Origin: Karstenula rhodostoma CBS 690.94 | Lineage: Eukaryota > Ascomycota > Dothideomycetes > Pleosporales > Didymosphaeriaceae | Reading direction: 5' to 3' | DNA length: 64,000 nt | NCBI GenBank assembly: GCA_010093485.1 | Contig: MU001495.1 | Span: 2,617,711-2,681,710 of the forward strand | Shown: in pieces, positions 53,091 to 64,000 of the stretch | Layout of the letters: every line of letters begins with the position of its first letter | Position numbering within the stretch: the first letter of the stretch is position 1 | Notes under the pieces: model-generated | The model's input: only the letters and a program-made list of their open reading frames with translations | Told to the model about the DNA's origin: nothing | Database searches by the model: none | Translations under genes and position numbers: made by a program

Positions 53091-56000
53091 TACAGTATAT
53101 ACTAAAATAGCGCTAAGGCTTAATATATTATATAAACTAAATTACTTATAATAAATAAAATTACTTAAATAACTTTTAAATATATTTAACTATAATACTA
53201 TATATATATTTATATAAATAAGTTTTAAATAAATTTATATAGTAATTACTAATATATTTATTAAAAAGCTCCTCTACTATATAAGTAAATATATTCTAAA
53301 TATATTCTAGTTTTAATATATAATAGCTATTATATTAATAATATCTAGTTTTAAATTACTTATTTAATAGCCTTAGCCCCCTTTTAATAAATATATAGGT
53401 ATTTATATTTAAATATATTCTAGATATATTCTAAATATATTTAATTAATAATTTAAAAGAAAAGTATATTATTAAGTATAGTAAGAATAGGTATAAGACT
53501 TATAAAGTAGATTTAATATATTCTAAACTTATTTAAACCTTTTACTTATATAATACTAAAGGGTATACTAAATCTATAGTACCTATATTATTTATATAAT
53601 TAAGATATATAGTTTTATTATTATAGATTTAATTTAAATATATTCTAAATATATTTACCTACTTTAATTACTAACTTTTTAAAAATAAATAAGGAATAAC
53701 TAGAAAGATACTTCCTCTTTTAGATAAAAGGTAAATATATTTCTAATTTATTTTAAATATATTTAGTTTACTAATTTATATCTAGTCTACTATAATACTA
53801 TAATAGTAGTTTATAATATTACTAATATTATAAATTTAAATATATTTAAAATATATTTAAGCTAACTCTTACTAGGCTTTTACTAGGCCTATTACTCCTC
53901 TTTTTTTTTTTTTCTTTCTCCTCTTTCCCCTCCTATCTCTAACTAGGTAAGTCCTTTAAATAAATTCTAAATATATTTATACTAATATACTTAGAATAAT
54001 AATAAAGATAAAGAAGAAAAAAAGGAAAAAAAAAATAAAAAAGAAAAGAAAAAAAAGGCTACCTTCTTCCCCCCTATCTAGATAAGTCCTTTAAATAAGT
54101 TCTAAATAGGTTTAGAATATATTTAAGTTAATATATATAGAATAAAAATAAGGATAAAGAAGATAAAAAGGAAAAAATAAAAATAAAAAAAAAAAAAAAA
54201 AAAAAGACTTCTCCTCCTTTCTTTAGTTTAGTAAGTTTTTTAAATAGATTTAAAATATATTTATACTAATATCTATAAAATAAGAATAAAGAGAAGAAAA
54301 ATAATAAAAAAAAAAAGAAGATAGAGAAAAAAAAAACCCTTTTTATTAATTAGGTAAGTTTTTTAAATAGATTCTAAATAGATTAAGAATATATTTAAAC
54401 TAATATTTATAGAATAAGAATAAAAAAAAGGAAAATAATAAAAAAAATAATAAGAAAGAGAAGAAAGTAGAAGAAAAAGAGAAAAAAGCCTTTTCTTTTC
54501 TCCTTAATAAAATAAATCTCTTAAATATATTTTTAACTTATTTTAAATATATTCTAGTAAATACTAATATTTTTAGCCCTTAATTAGGAACTAGAGGAAG
54601 AGGAGGAATAAGAAAAAGAGAAAAAAGGCTACTATTACTACTATTACTACTAATACTAATAATAGTAAAACTATTACTAAAATAAATTTAAATAAATTTA
54701 AAATATATTTAACCTATTACTAATATATTTAGGCTTTTACCCCCTTAACCCTAAAAAGATAGGGTAATTCTTAGAATAGCTCTAGTAATTAGGTAAGTCT
54801 AAATAGATTTAGAATATATTTAAATTATTATTAATATATTTAGCTATCCTCCCCTAATAGCCTATTTAAAAGAATAAAGCTAAGTCCTTATAGTAATAAT
54901 AATAGCTATAAAACTAGTCTTAGATATAAAATCTAAATATATTTAGAACTTATTTAAACTAGTTCTAAATATAACTATAAACTATTCTTTAAATAAATAA
55001 TAAAATTCTAAATATAACTCTAAACTATTCTTTAGATAAAAAATAAAAACTAAATAGTATCTTATATAAATATATTAGTAATATATTTAAATATTTTCCT
55101 TAAATATATTTATAATATAATATAATTACTATTTAATTATATTTAGCTAATTTAAAAGGTTTTTTACACTAGTCTATATATAGAAAGAATAAGGAATAAA
55201 AAAAAACTATAAAAAAATTTCTTTTTTTATTTTATAGATATTACTTTTTTATTTATATCCTCTTTTTAAAGTATTTTATTATAATATTAAAACTAGAATA
55301 AAATATAATTCTTCCTATAAATATATTCTAATATTATTTATAATATATTTAAGTAGACTTTTTACTAAAAATATATCTAGCTTAGGTCTCTTTCTCCTAG
55401 TATACTAGAGCTTTCTAAAGATATTTCTAGTAAAGGATACTTTATTTACTCTAAGAAACTATACTACTAGATATTACTATTAGATAATATAAGAATTCTA
55501 TTCTATAAAATAAGTTCTTTTATAAAAATATATTATAAATAAGTTTTTAATATATTTAGTAGTATTTTTATAAAAAAGGTATACTTTATATTTATATTAA
55601 ATAATACTATCTAAACTACCCTATTATCTCTAGAAAGACTAGCTAAACTAGTTTTACTTAAATATTAAAGACTATTATTTAGTATACCTAGTTTATAACT
55701 TTAAGCTCTAAAGATATCTATAGAGAGGGTAGCTATATAAGTATAATTAAATATATTCTAAATATATTTAAACTAGTATAAACTATACTAGTTAAATCTA
55801 TTTAAAATACTTCTAATAAATAAAATACTAATTACTTTCTTACTTATTTAGTAACTCTAAAGGAATAGTATTAATAGGTATTCCTTTAATCTATTCTCTT
55901 TTACTCTATTAATTATATAAAATACTAGATAAAAGAAAAAATAAAAAAGTATTACTTCTTTTTAAAAAGTAGCTAATTATTCTAATTAAATTTAAAAACC

Positions 56001-59000
56001 TATTAATAACTTTTTTTAGCCTTAAAATTTCCTTCTATATATTTAGTATATAAAGAGAAGAACCTATTTATTTATTCCTTTTAAGGAAAATACTAAAGAT
56101 AGTAATACTTTAAAATAGCTAAGTAAATATATTTAGAATATATTTAAGCTACCTAATATATTTATTTATAGTTTTTTTTTATATAAATCTATCTCTTTTT
56201 ATAACTTAAATTACTACTTATTTAGCTTAAACTATTTTTTCTAAATAGTAATTTAATTTCTCTATAGCTATAATACCTCTTACTTTACCTATAACTCCTA
56301 GTTTTAAATAAGAACTTATTACTATATAGATTAATTTCTACTTAAATATATTAGAATTAATTTTAGAATATATTTAAATTAATATATCTAGAATTTAGAG
56401 AAGATCTAATAGGAAATATTCTTACTAAAAAGAATTTTATAAAAGAAGTTCTTACTAGAGAAAATCTTATAAAAAGAAATTTTATAGAAATAGTCTTTTT
56501 AATTTTAACTAAAGGTAGACTACTTAATAGATATCTTACTCTTTCTATATTAATAAAACTAAATAAGTCTAATATATAGAGTATCTTATCTCTTTCTATA
56601 ATATTTTTAAATAAATTATTCTCTCTTTATTCTAAATATATTATAAATATATTTATAGAGATTTTATTTAGAATTTACTTTTTTTTACTTATTTACTAGT
56701 CTCTCTTTATATATTAATAAAGAATCTCTAAAATAGGTTTAAAAAACTATAATTTATATATTAAATCCTATATATATTCCTTATTTTATACTCTATAATA
56801 TTTTAAAGATCTATTTATTTTATACTAGAATATATTATAAATATATTTTTAATAGGTTTATATTAACTTATTTTAGAATACCTTTAAAAAGAGGTTATCT
56901 CTACTTTATTTAATATCCTTTATTTCTAGCTTATTTAACTATATTAGAGTATAATTCTATTTAATTTTAAGTAATTTTAGGTATTAGATTTATATCTTAT
57001 AATAAGTTTACTATAATTATAAAATATTTTTTATATCTAGTCTAGTTCTTAATACTATTTTATATTAAATTCTCTAGAATATATTAGGAATATATTTTAA
57101 ATATATTTAGTTTTTACTTCTTATTTATAAAAAGATTATATAGCTTTATATATTTAGTCTCTATTCTAATATATAAAAGACTCCTTATTTAATCCTATAT
57201 TATTCTCTAAATATATAGTACTTCTAAAACTATTTTATTAATACTTTAATAGAAGTATATATAATAAAAGTATATTATATTTTAAAATTATTAATACTAG
57301 TCTCTTAAGTAAGAGTCTAAAATATAAAGTATTTCCCTAAAACCTATAAATATATTTAGATAGTATTAGAAATATATTTATTTAGTTTACTTTATATTTA
57401 CTTTATATCTATATTAACTATAGTATTAAGAAATTTCTAACTATATAGATAATTCTAATAAAGGTTCTTTTAGGTAACCTTACTACTTTTTTAGAAAAAG
57501 TAGAGTAAGCTATCCCTATATACTAATAGGGATTTAGAGTTAATAATAATTTAGCTAAGAATAATAACTAGAACTTATTAGAAATATATTTAAGTAAAAT
57601 AATTAATAAACTATACTTTTACTATACTCTTTATAAAAGATAGTAATAAAAATTTTAAACTATCCTTTTTTAAGTCTTTTATAAGATATATCTATTTAGA
57701 ATATTATTTATAAAAAAAAATTTTTTACCTATTAGTTATAGAAATAAACTATATAGTTAGCTAAAACTATTATAGTAATATCTTAGATATAATACTAAAT
57801 ATATTAGAAATATATTTAGATAAATATATTTAGAATATATTTATATAAATATATACTTTTACTAGATTTTATAGATATCTTATATACTATTTATAGAGAA
57901 TACCCTTAAAACTATACTTAAATAGGAAGGTAGTAAGCTTTTTATATTTTATAATTTACTAAATTTAGTCTTTATTAGTAAAAATAGTATTTAGTTCCTT
58001 TAAATATAAAATATTTTACTATTATAAATAGGCTAGTAGTTATAGAGAATTTAGAAACTAAACTAAATCTATTACTAATATATTCTAAATATATTTTTAT
58101 AAATAAGCTTATATCTATTTAATATTAGTATAAGTATTAAATAAAGAATATTATAAATCTTTTCTAACTAGTCTTTTAGAAGAAAGTATAGTAATAGTAA
58201 AATATAAGAGTAAATTCTAAATAAAATAAAAATATAATAAGGAATTTTTACTAGATTAATAGGAATAAAAATAAAAAATTCTACTAGATAAATCTCTTTT
58301 ACTATTTTACTCTAACCTTAGAGATAATCTATATTTAAATATATTTAGAAGTTATTTAGAATATATTTAAACTTAAACTTACTATACTAATTAATCTAAG
58401 CTATTTAGGGTTCTATAATATTATAGTATTCTATTAAAAAAGGTAGGCTATTCTAGAATAAACTTTTTAGATAATTAATATCTATTTTTTATAATATTTT
58501 CTAAAAGAAGTAGTTTTCTATTTTTATTTTTTACTATATTTATACTTTATATCTAATTACTTAGTATATAGAATTAGATAGATCCTACTATTATTAACTA
58601 GAATAAGTTCTAAATAAGTTATAAATATATTCTTATATAGTATAATAATTAAAAAACTAGACTATATCCTTATAAATATAATATATAATATAACTAGTTT
58701 TACTATTATTTTTACTTTATATTAAAGTAATACCTTAATATCTTTTTCTTTCTACTTCTTCCTTTATTTAAAATATTAGTATAAAGCTATTTTATCTTTT
58801 TAAAAAGTTAAAAAGTAATTTTAGTATATAAATAGGTTTAAATTATATTCTAAAGGTATTTATAATACTTAATCCTTATATATATATACTTCTACTTCTA
58901 TATATTTATATTTAGAAATAAAGAGAAAATTTATTTTAAAGAGTATACTTTTTTTTTAAAGTATTATATTTAAATATATTAAAATTATATTTAGAACCTA

Positions 59001-59340
59001 TTTAGCTATATATACTATTAATACTTTTTTTAATATTTTTTTACTAGTTAGGTATATATTATTAGCTAGCTATAGTATATAAATAATATATATAATACCT
59101 TTATTATAGATTTTTAAATATATTAGAAGGATAGAGAAGTAGATTATTTCTTTAATATATAATACTATACTAAGCTTTTTATTTATACTTTTAAATATAA
59201 ATAGTACTATTTATATAAATATATTATAAATATATTTAAAATATATTTAAATTAAAAATATACTATAATTAGTAGTTTAATACTCTTTTATAACTTCTAT
59301 AGCTAAAAATTATTATTAAATTTAACTATTATATCTAAAC
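53091..59340. repeat. AT-rich RIP block with a recurring palindromic motif
   Basis: About 6.2 kb of TA-dominated sequence. CpA and TpG steps are almost absent (a rare CA survives near 55168), and CpG is nearly absent, as after exhaustive RIP. Throughout, a motif close to TTAAATATATTCTAAATAT (two AAATATATT half-sites around one or two bases) recurs every 100-300 bases. No open reading frame or gene is supportable. It could be a mutated transposon cluster or a centromere-like region. Confidence 0.7.
53949..54520. repeat. Tandem array of about 123-149-bp units
   Basis: Units start with AAGTCCTTTAAATA or AAGTTTTTTAAATA at 53949, 54084, 54233 and 54356. Each has the palindromic motif, then ACTAATAT, then AATAAGAATAAAG-type purine runs and a poly(A) tract. 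A more diverged unit follows near 54510. Confidence 0.6.
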
Positions 59341-59642
59341 TAATATTTTAAAGTAGATTAAGGTCTTTAGATAGTAGGGTAGATTATAGTAATTATAAGG
59401 CCAGGATATAGCTAAATAGGATAAATACTCTTAGAATTAAATAGATAGAAGAAACTATATAAATTAAAACTAAACTTAAGATACTAAGATAGAAAGAATC
59501 CTAGGAAGGGACTCTCTATATACTAGGTATTTAAGATCTACTAACTAATCTATATATAGACTACTAGATAAGGCCTAAGCTTAAAAATAAGTAAATATTC
59601 TATAAGGGGATTTAATCTTAGGTTAAATTAACCCTTATACTA
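59341..59642 (-). mobile_element. Candidate 3-prime LTR of a copia element
   Basis: On the minus strand AAAGGGGGG (59651-59643) looks like a polypurine tract. It is followed by TAGTATAAGGGTTAATTTAA, with TA in place of the usual TG start, as RIP would produce. The inner end is not fixed. It coincides with the point where the AAATATATT motif stops. Confidence 0.4.
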
Positions 59643-62600
59643 CCCCCCTTTAAGTATAATCTAGGGTCTTAATAGTCCTTAAGGACTATAAGAATACCTA
59701 TATCTATAAAAAAAAAGAAAAGAATAAATTAGTCTAGGAAAAAAAAAAAAAATAAAAATAAAGAAAATATCCTCTATACCTTTAAAAAATTTCCTATTAA
59801 ACTTATATAGTTATAGACTAGATTAGAGTATCCTACTCTAGTATAATTATATAGGGCTCTATAATTTCCTATATAAAAATACCTTTATTTAGAATTTTTC
59901 TAAGTAGTTAGTTACACGCTATTATATATATATTATATAGGGTTCCTTAATTTTATAAGGAGAGGTTAAGATCTATTTTAAGACCTTAAATTCCTTATTA
60001 TAGTTAAAGGCTTAAAGTACTTAATATATAAAGCTTAATCCTTTATAGTACTAAAAAGTATAAGATAAGTATATTTTATAAATATTAAGTAAGCTATCTA
60101 GATTAAATTACTATACTAACTAGCCTATTTTTAGGTAACTCTTTATTAACTATTTATCTTAATAGGTATATTATCTTTAGAATTACTATCTAAAAATACT
60201 TTATTAAGGATAGCTTTTTTTTAAGTATTTAAATACTTAAGGGGTCTAGCTACCTAAGGATTAGTATTATAAAAGTTACCTACTAGTTTTAGGGTATTTC
60301 TAAAGTTAGATACTAGATATTATATATTATCTAAATTATAGCCTTACTATACTACTTAGTACTAGAGTTTTCCCTAGCTTAGTTAGCTATTATAAATAAG
60401 TAATACCTCCTACTTAAGGGTATTATTAACTTTAGTTAATAGTTCCTATAGTTAGTATTATCTAGAAAGCGGGTTATTAGGTACTTTCTAAAGATAGTCT
60501 ATATAAAATACTAAGTAAACTTTTATATATAATAGTAATTTAAGCTTATAGAATAACCCTTTTATCCCTATAATATAGTATAGATTATATATTTACTTAT
60601 TAAGCTTAATAGAGGAACGCGATATTAAAAAGCCTTTTAGGGTAATATAGATAAAGTTACTAATAATAAAGTTAGGTAGTTAGTAATATTTATTAGTATA
60701 GTAGAGAAAAGGAGCTTAAATATCCCTTTATTTAGGGAGCGAATTAATTAGATTACTATATAAGAAAAGATTACTAGAAAGACTAGTTATATACTATACT
60801 TATTCTAAATTAGTTTAGTATTTAGGTTAAAATACCCCTTATTATAGCTAATTAGAGCTCTATAATTCCTAATATTACTAAGTATTATTTACTTTCTTAA
60901 TATACCCCTTAGGTAAACGGCGCTTATTATTTATCTATTAGTAGAATTTAATTATTTAGATTAGCTTCCCTTAAAAATATATAGCTTAGACTATAATTTC
61001 CTACTTATATTATACTATTATTAGTATTATAATACTAATTAGCTAGAGTAAAAGTCTCCTAGTGCTTAGTATAGTACTTATAAATAGTAGTAGCCTTATA
61101 ACTAGGTATAGTAAATAATAGTAAATAAGGTAAGTAATTATTATATAGTATAAACTAGTAGAGGTAGATAGAATAAAAAAGTATTTTTTATACCTTTTAA
61201 GTTTTTCTTCTTTATCCCTATTATTCTATTTTATAGTATATTCTTATCTTTTACTTTTTAATACTTTACTTATACCTTTTAGATAGCTAATAACGCTACT
61301 AAAGCTTATACTACTAAAGCACTTAAATAAAAATAGAAATTTAAAGCTAAATAAGTAACTACTACTAAAAAATTTACTATAACTCCTTAAATAACTTATT
61401 ATAGTTACCCTCCTATTTAGTCTACTTCCTATACTTTTAGCTAAGCTCCTTTAATAGTATTATATACTCCCCTAGTTATAGAAGAAGAGTATATTAGGGC
61501 TATCTAGCCTATAAGCTATCTTAGCTACTTAATAAGTATCTTAAGTAGTAGGTTAGATAGCCTCTACTATAATATTATAAACTAGTAAACTAGATACTAC
61601 TTTTACTATTATATATACTTATATAAACTAATATAAGCTAGATTTTCTATTTATCTAGTTAAGCTTTATTAATTATTATAGTTTACTATTTCTAGCTATA
61701 TATATAATATACTTTATCCTATTCTATAATAATTTAAACTCTAATATAAGTTTCTCTTATCTTCTTTATTACTTAGATTTTTACTAACTATATATAGGCT
61801 TATAAGGTTAATTATTTATAGTAGTATATTTAAGCTATACTAAAGAATTAGGATAAGAGTTAAAAGACCCTTCTTATACCTTTATAGAACCCCTATTTAA
61901 TATCTAGCTTTTTTCCTATTTCCTCTATTTCTATTTCTACTCTACCTACTTTTATTCTATCTCTACCTACTTCTATTCCTACTTTTATCCTTACTCTTCC
62001 TATTCTTATTTTTACTTCTACTACTTTTATCCTTACTTTACCTACTTTCTAGTAGGTCTACCCTATAAATAGCTAGGAGGCAGGCTTATAAAAGGCTATA
62101 TATATTTCTAAGTATAATATATCTACTTTTTATAAGTACTATATTTTATAGTAGCTCTATAAGGTAGGCCTAAGTATTAGTTATTATAGTATAGATTAGT
62201 AATAGCCTAACTTTAATTACCCTAAGAAGTATCTATATAGTTATAATAGGTTTTTTAAAATTAAGGAATCTCTTATTTATAGTTAGGGTAGTTTTAGATA
62301 TAGGTATACTAGGCGCTCTAATATATTAGAAGTATAGTAGTATACTTAGCTTTATAAGCTCTTTAATTAAATACTTAATATATTTAAATAAGATAGATTT
62401 TTTTTATTTTTCCTTTATTTTTCTTTTATTCTCTAGTTAAAAAGTATTTTTTATAATTAAATCTAATAAATCTCTACTTACTCTACTTCTTTTATATCTA
62501 TAATTATAAAACTTATATCTTAAAGATTAAGTAGCTATATAAATCTAGTAAACTACTATTTTAATAGTATTTTTATTAAATTATCTATAGGTATTTTACT

Positions 62601-64000
62601 TATTTTAAAATATAAAACCTTAAATAATCCCTTTATATACTCTTATTATAGCTATATATTCTAGATATTAATATAGTAAAGGTATATAGTAATCCTTTTA
62701 TTTTTTCTAATTACTAGTCTAATTATTTACTAGTTATTATAGTAGATTTACTAGAGTAATCCTAAGTCTAGTATAAGTTTAGTAAAAAAGTACTTTAAAG
62801 CTATTATTTCTTTACTAATATACTCTAGAGTAAGAAGCTCTACTTTTATAGTTAAAATTATAATTATATTTTAATAAGCTACCTTCTATAGAACGGCGTT
62901 ACTAAATAGTAGAGTAATATACCTATAGGATAATTATCTTATTAGTAGATTATCTATAAAAAATATATCTCTATAAATAAATAGGTCTAGACTATTATAT
63001 CTACTAAACTAAATTACTTTCTAGCGTGTCCTATAGAGGTATAGAATTACTTAATTAACTACTACTTTATACTTTATACTTAGGTTAGTAAGGAAAAAGG
63101 ATAGCTTTAATATAGTAAATATAATATCTAGTTATAGTATAATTACTATATATAATACTAATCTAACCTTTTCTTAATAACTTTTAATCTACTATAGTAA
63201 TACTTCGCCTTTACTCTTTTTAAGCTTATTAATTAAGAGAGGAGTAGGTAGGAAGCTACTAGTTTTATAAAGCTTAAATCTTTTTATAATCTTATTAATA
63301 TATATATTATATATAAGCGTAATTATCTAATTATCTTAGTCTCTAATTATTTATATTTTAAAAAACTACTTAACTAGTCCTTTATCTTTAATCTTATATT
63401 TATTTATAACCTTATTCTATAGTATTTAAGTTTACTCTTTATAATTATTATAATATAGAAGTAGTATATTATCTATATAGAATAGTACTAGGATTTTTTA
63501 ATCTCTAGAAAGAAATAAATAAGGCTCTTCCTTTAAAGCTTTAAGTCCTTTAGCTCTAAGTAAGCGGGAAAACTCTTTATACTAGAGAAGTAGTAAGTCT
63601 CTTAAACTATAGAGAGCTTAATTTAATCTTATATATATTTCTAGTGTCTTAAACCTATTTAGAAATTTATAGGTTATAGAATTATCTACTATAATTATAG
63701 TATTTAGGAATATTCCTATAATATTATATTATTTAATTTTAAGGTTAAATTCTATAGTAATTATTATTACTACTTAGAATAACCTTACTATAAGCGTGGC
63801 AGTATAGGTTAAGTATAGGATATTCTTTAATTAAAGATTCCCTCTAACTATAATATAAACTTTATAGTTCTTAAACTAACTATTCTAATTAAGCTTATAT
63901 ATAAATACCTATTTTAATAGGAGTAGGTATTTTATTACTTATAATTAGGGTAGCTTTATCTAAGTTCCTTTCTACTATAAGGTAGTAATCTCTTTAATTA
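59643..64000 (-). mobile_element. RIP-degraded Ty1/copia retrotransposon relic, runs off the window
   Basis: At 63640-63340 on the minus strand one frame reads LYSLRDLLLL, a stop, YKEFSRLLRAKGLKALKEEP and YLFLSRD, then KILVLFYIDNILLLYYNNYK, then YKIKDKGLVK and FFKI. This is the copia reverse transcriptase order, with the catalytic YVDD box reading YIDN and Trp and Gly codons turned to stops or Lys, all G-to-A on this strand as in RIP. The part between about 60 and 62.5 kb is less clear. Near 61915-62045 the plus strand has a Thr/Pro-type low-complexity stretch that may be a second, nested element. Residual CpG steps are commoner here than before 59.3 kb. Confidence 0.7.

Noticed and set aside
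53091..64000. Mitochondrial DNA insertion or plasmid as explanation for the AT-rich block.
   Set aside because: The near total lack of CpA/TpG and the copia relic fit RIP of nuclear repeats; no mitochondrial gene frames seen.

Overview
The window looks like nuclear DNA of a filamentous ascomycete (Pezizomycotina). A Dothideomycete is my best guess, but the class is inferred from gene families and was not measured. The evidence is: short GT..AG spliceosomal introns of about 50-160 nt; ordinary fungal housekeeping genes (coronin, a Pex11-type peroxin, a PPN2-like polyphosphatase, pyrroline-5-carboxylate reductase); GC-rich coding islands; and a long AT-rich block with the CpA/TpG loss expected from repeat-induced point mutation (RIP). 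There are no bacterial-type operons, ribosome binding sites or CRISPR arrays. I built gene models by joining frames across splice sites. Many of the longest single-frame reading frames here are not real proteins, and several real ones have no ATG in the longest frame.

Layout. 0-7 kb is a gene island with a four-helix membrane protein, a secreted GPI-type protein, coronin and a Pex11-family protein. 7-17 kb is gene-poor. It holds two paralogous small membrane proteins with the same intron position, and a LINE 3-prime fragment. 17-31 kb carries a tandem pair of F-box-like genes, a divergent small GTPase paired head to head with a PPN2-like phosphatase, a deleted and frameshifted short-chain dehydrogenase, a C2HC plus Zn2Cys6-like zinc-finger gene with an in-frame TAG, and a third F-box-like gene. 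31-45 kb is a mobile-element graveyard: a nearly intact non-LTR retrotransposon (LINE), a zinc-knuckle gene with an in-frame TAA, three SINE-like elements each with an 11-bp target duplication, a GC-rich short interspersed family, and a mariner-type MITE nested in an older repeat. A spliced 432-residue orphan gene carries one of these short elements inside an intron.

45-52.7 kb is a second gene island with an alpha/beta hydrolase, a very large RING protein with an RS/RD-rich tail, and pyrroline-5-carboxylate reductase. From about 53.1 kb to the end is an AT-rich RIP block. Its first part (53.1-59.3 kb) is dominated by one recurring palindromic motif and contains a tandem array. Its second part (59.3-64 kb) keeps a recognisable minus-strand Ty1/copia reverse transcriptase relic.

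Functionally the islands are unrelated single genes, as is usual in fungi. The most interesting material is the interplay of several short non-autonomous repeats with clean target-site duplications, and the small unrecognised gene families in the gene-poor part.
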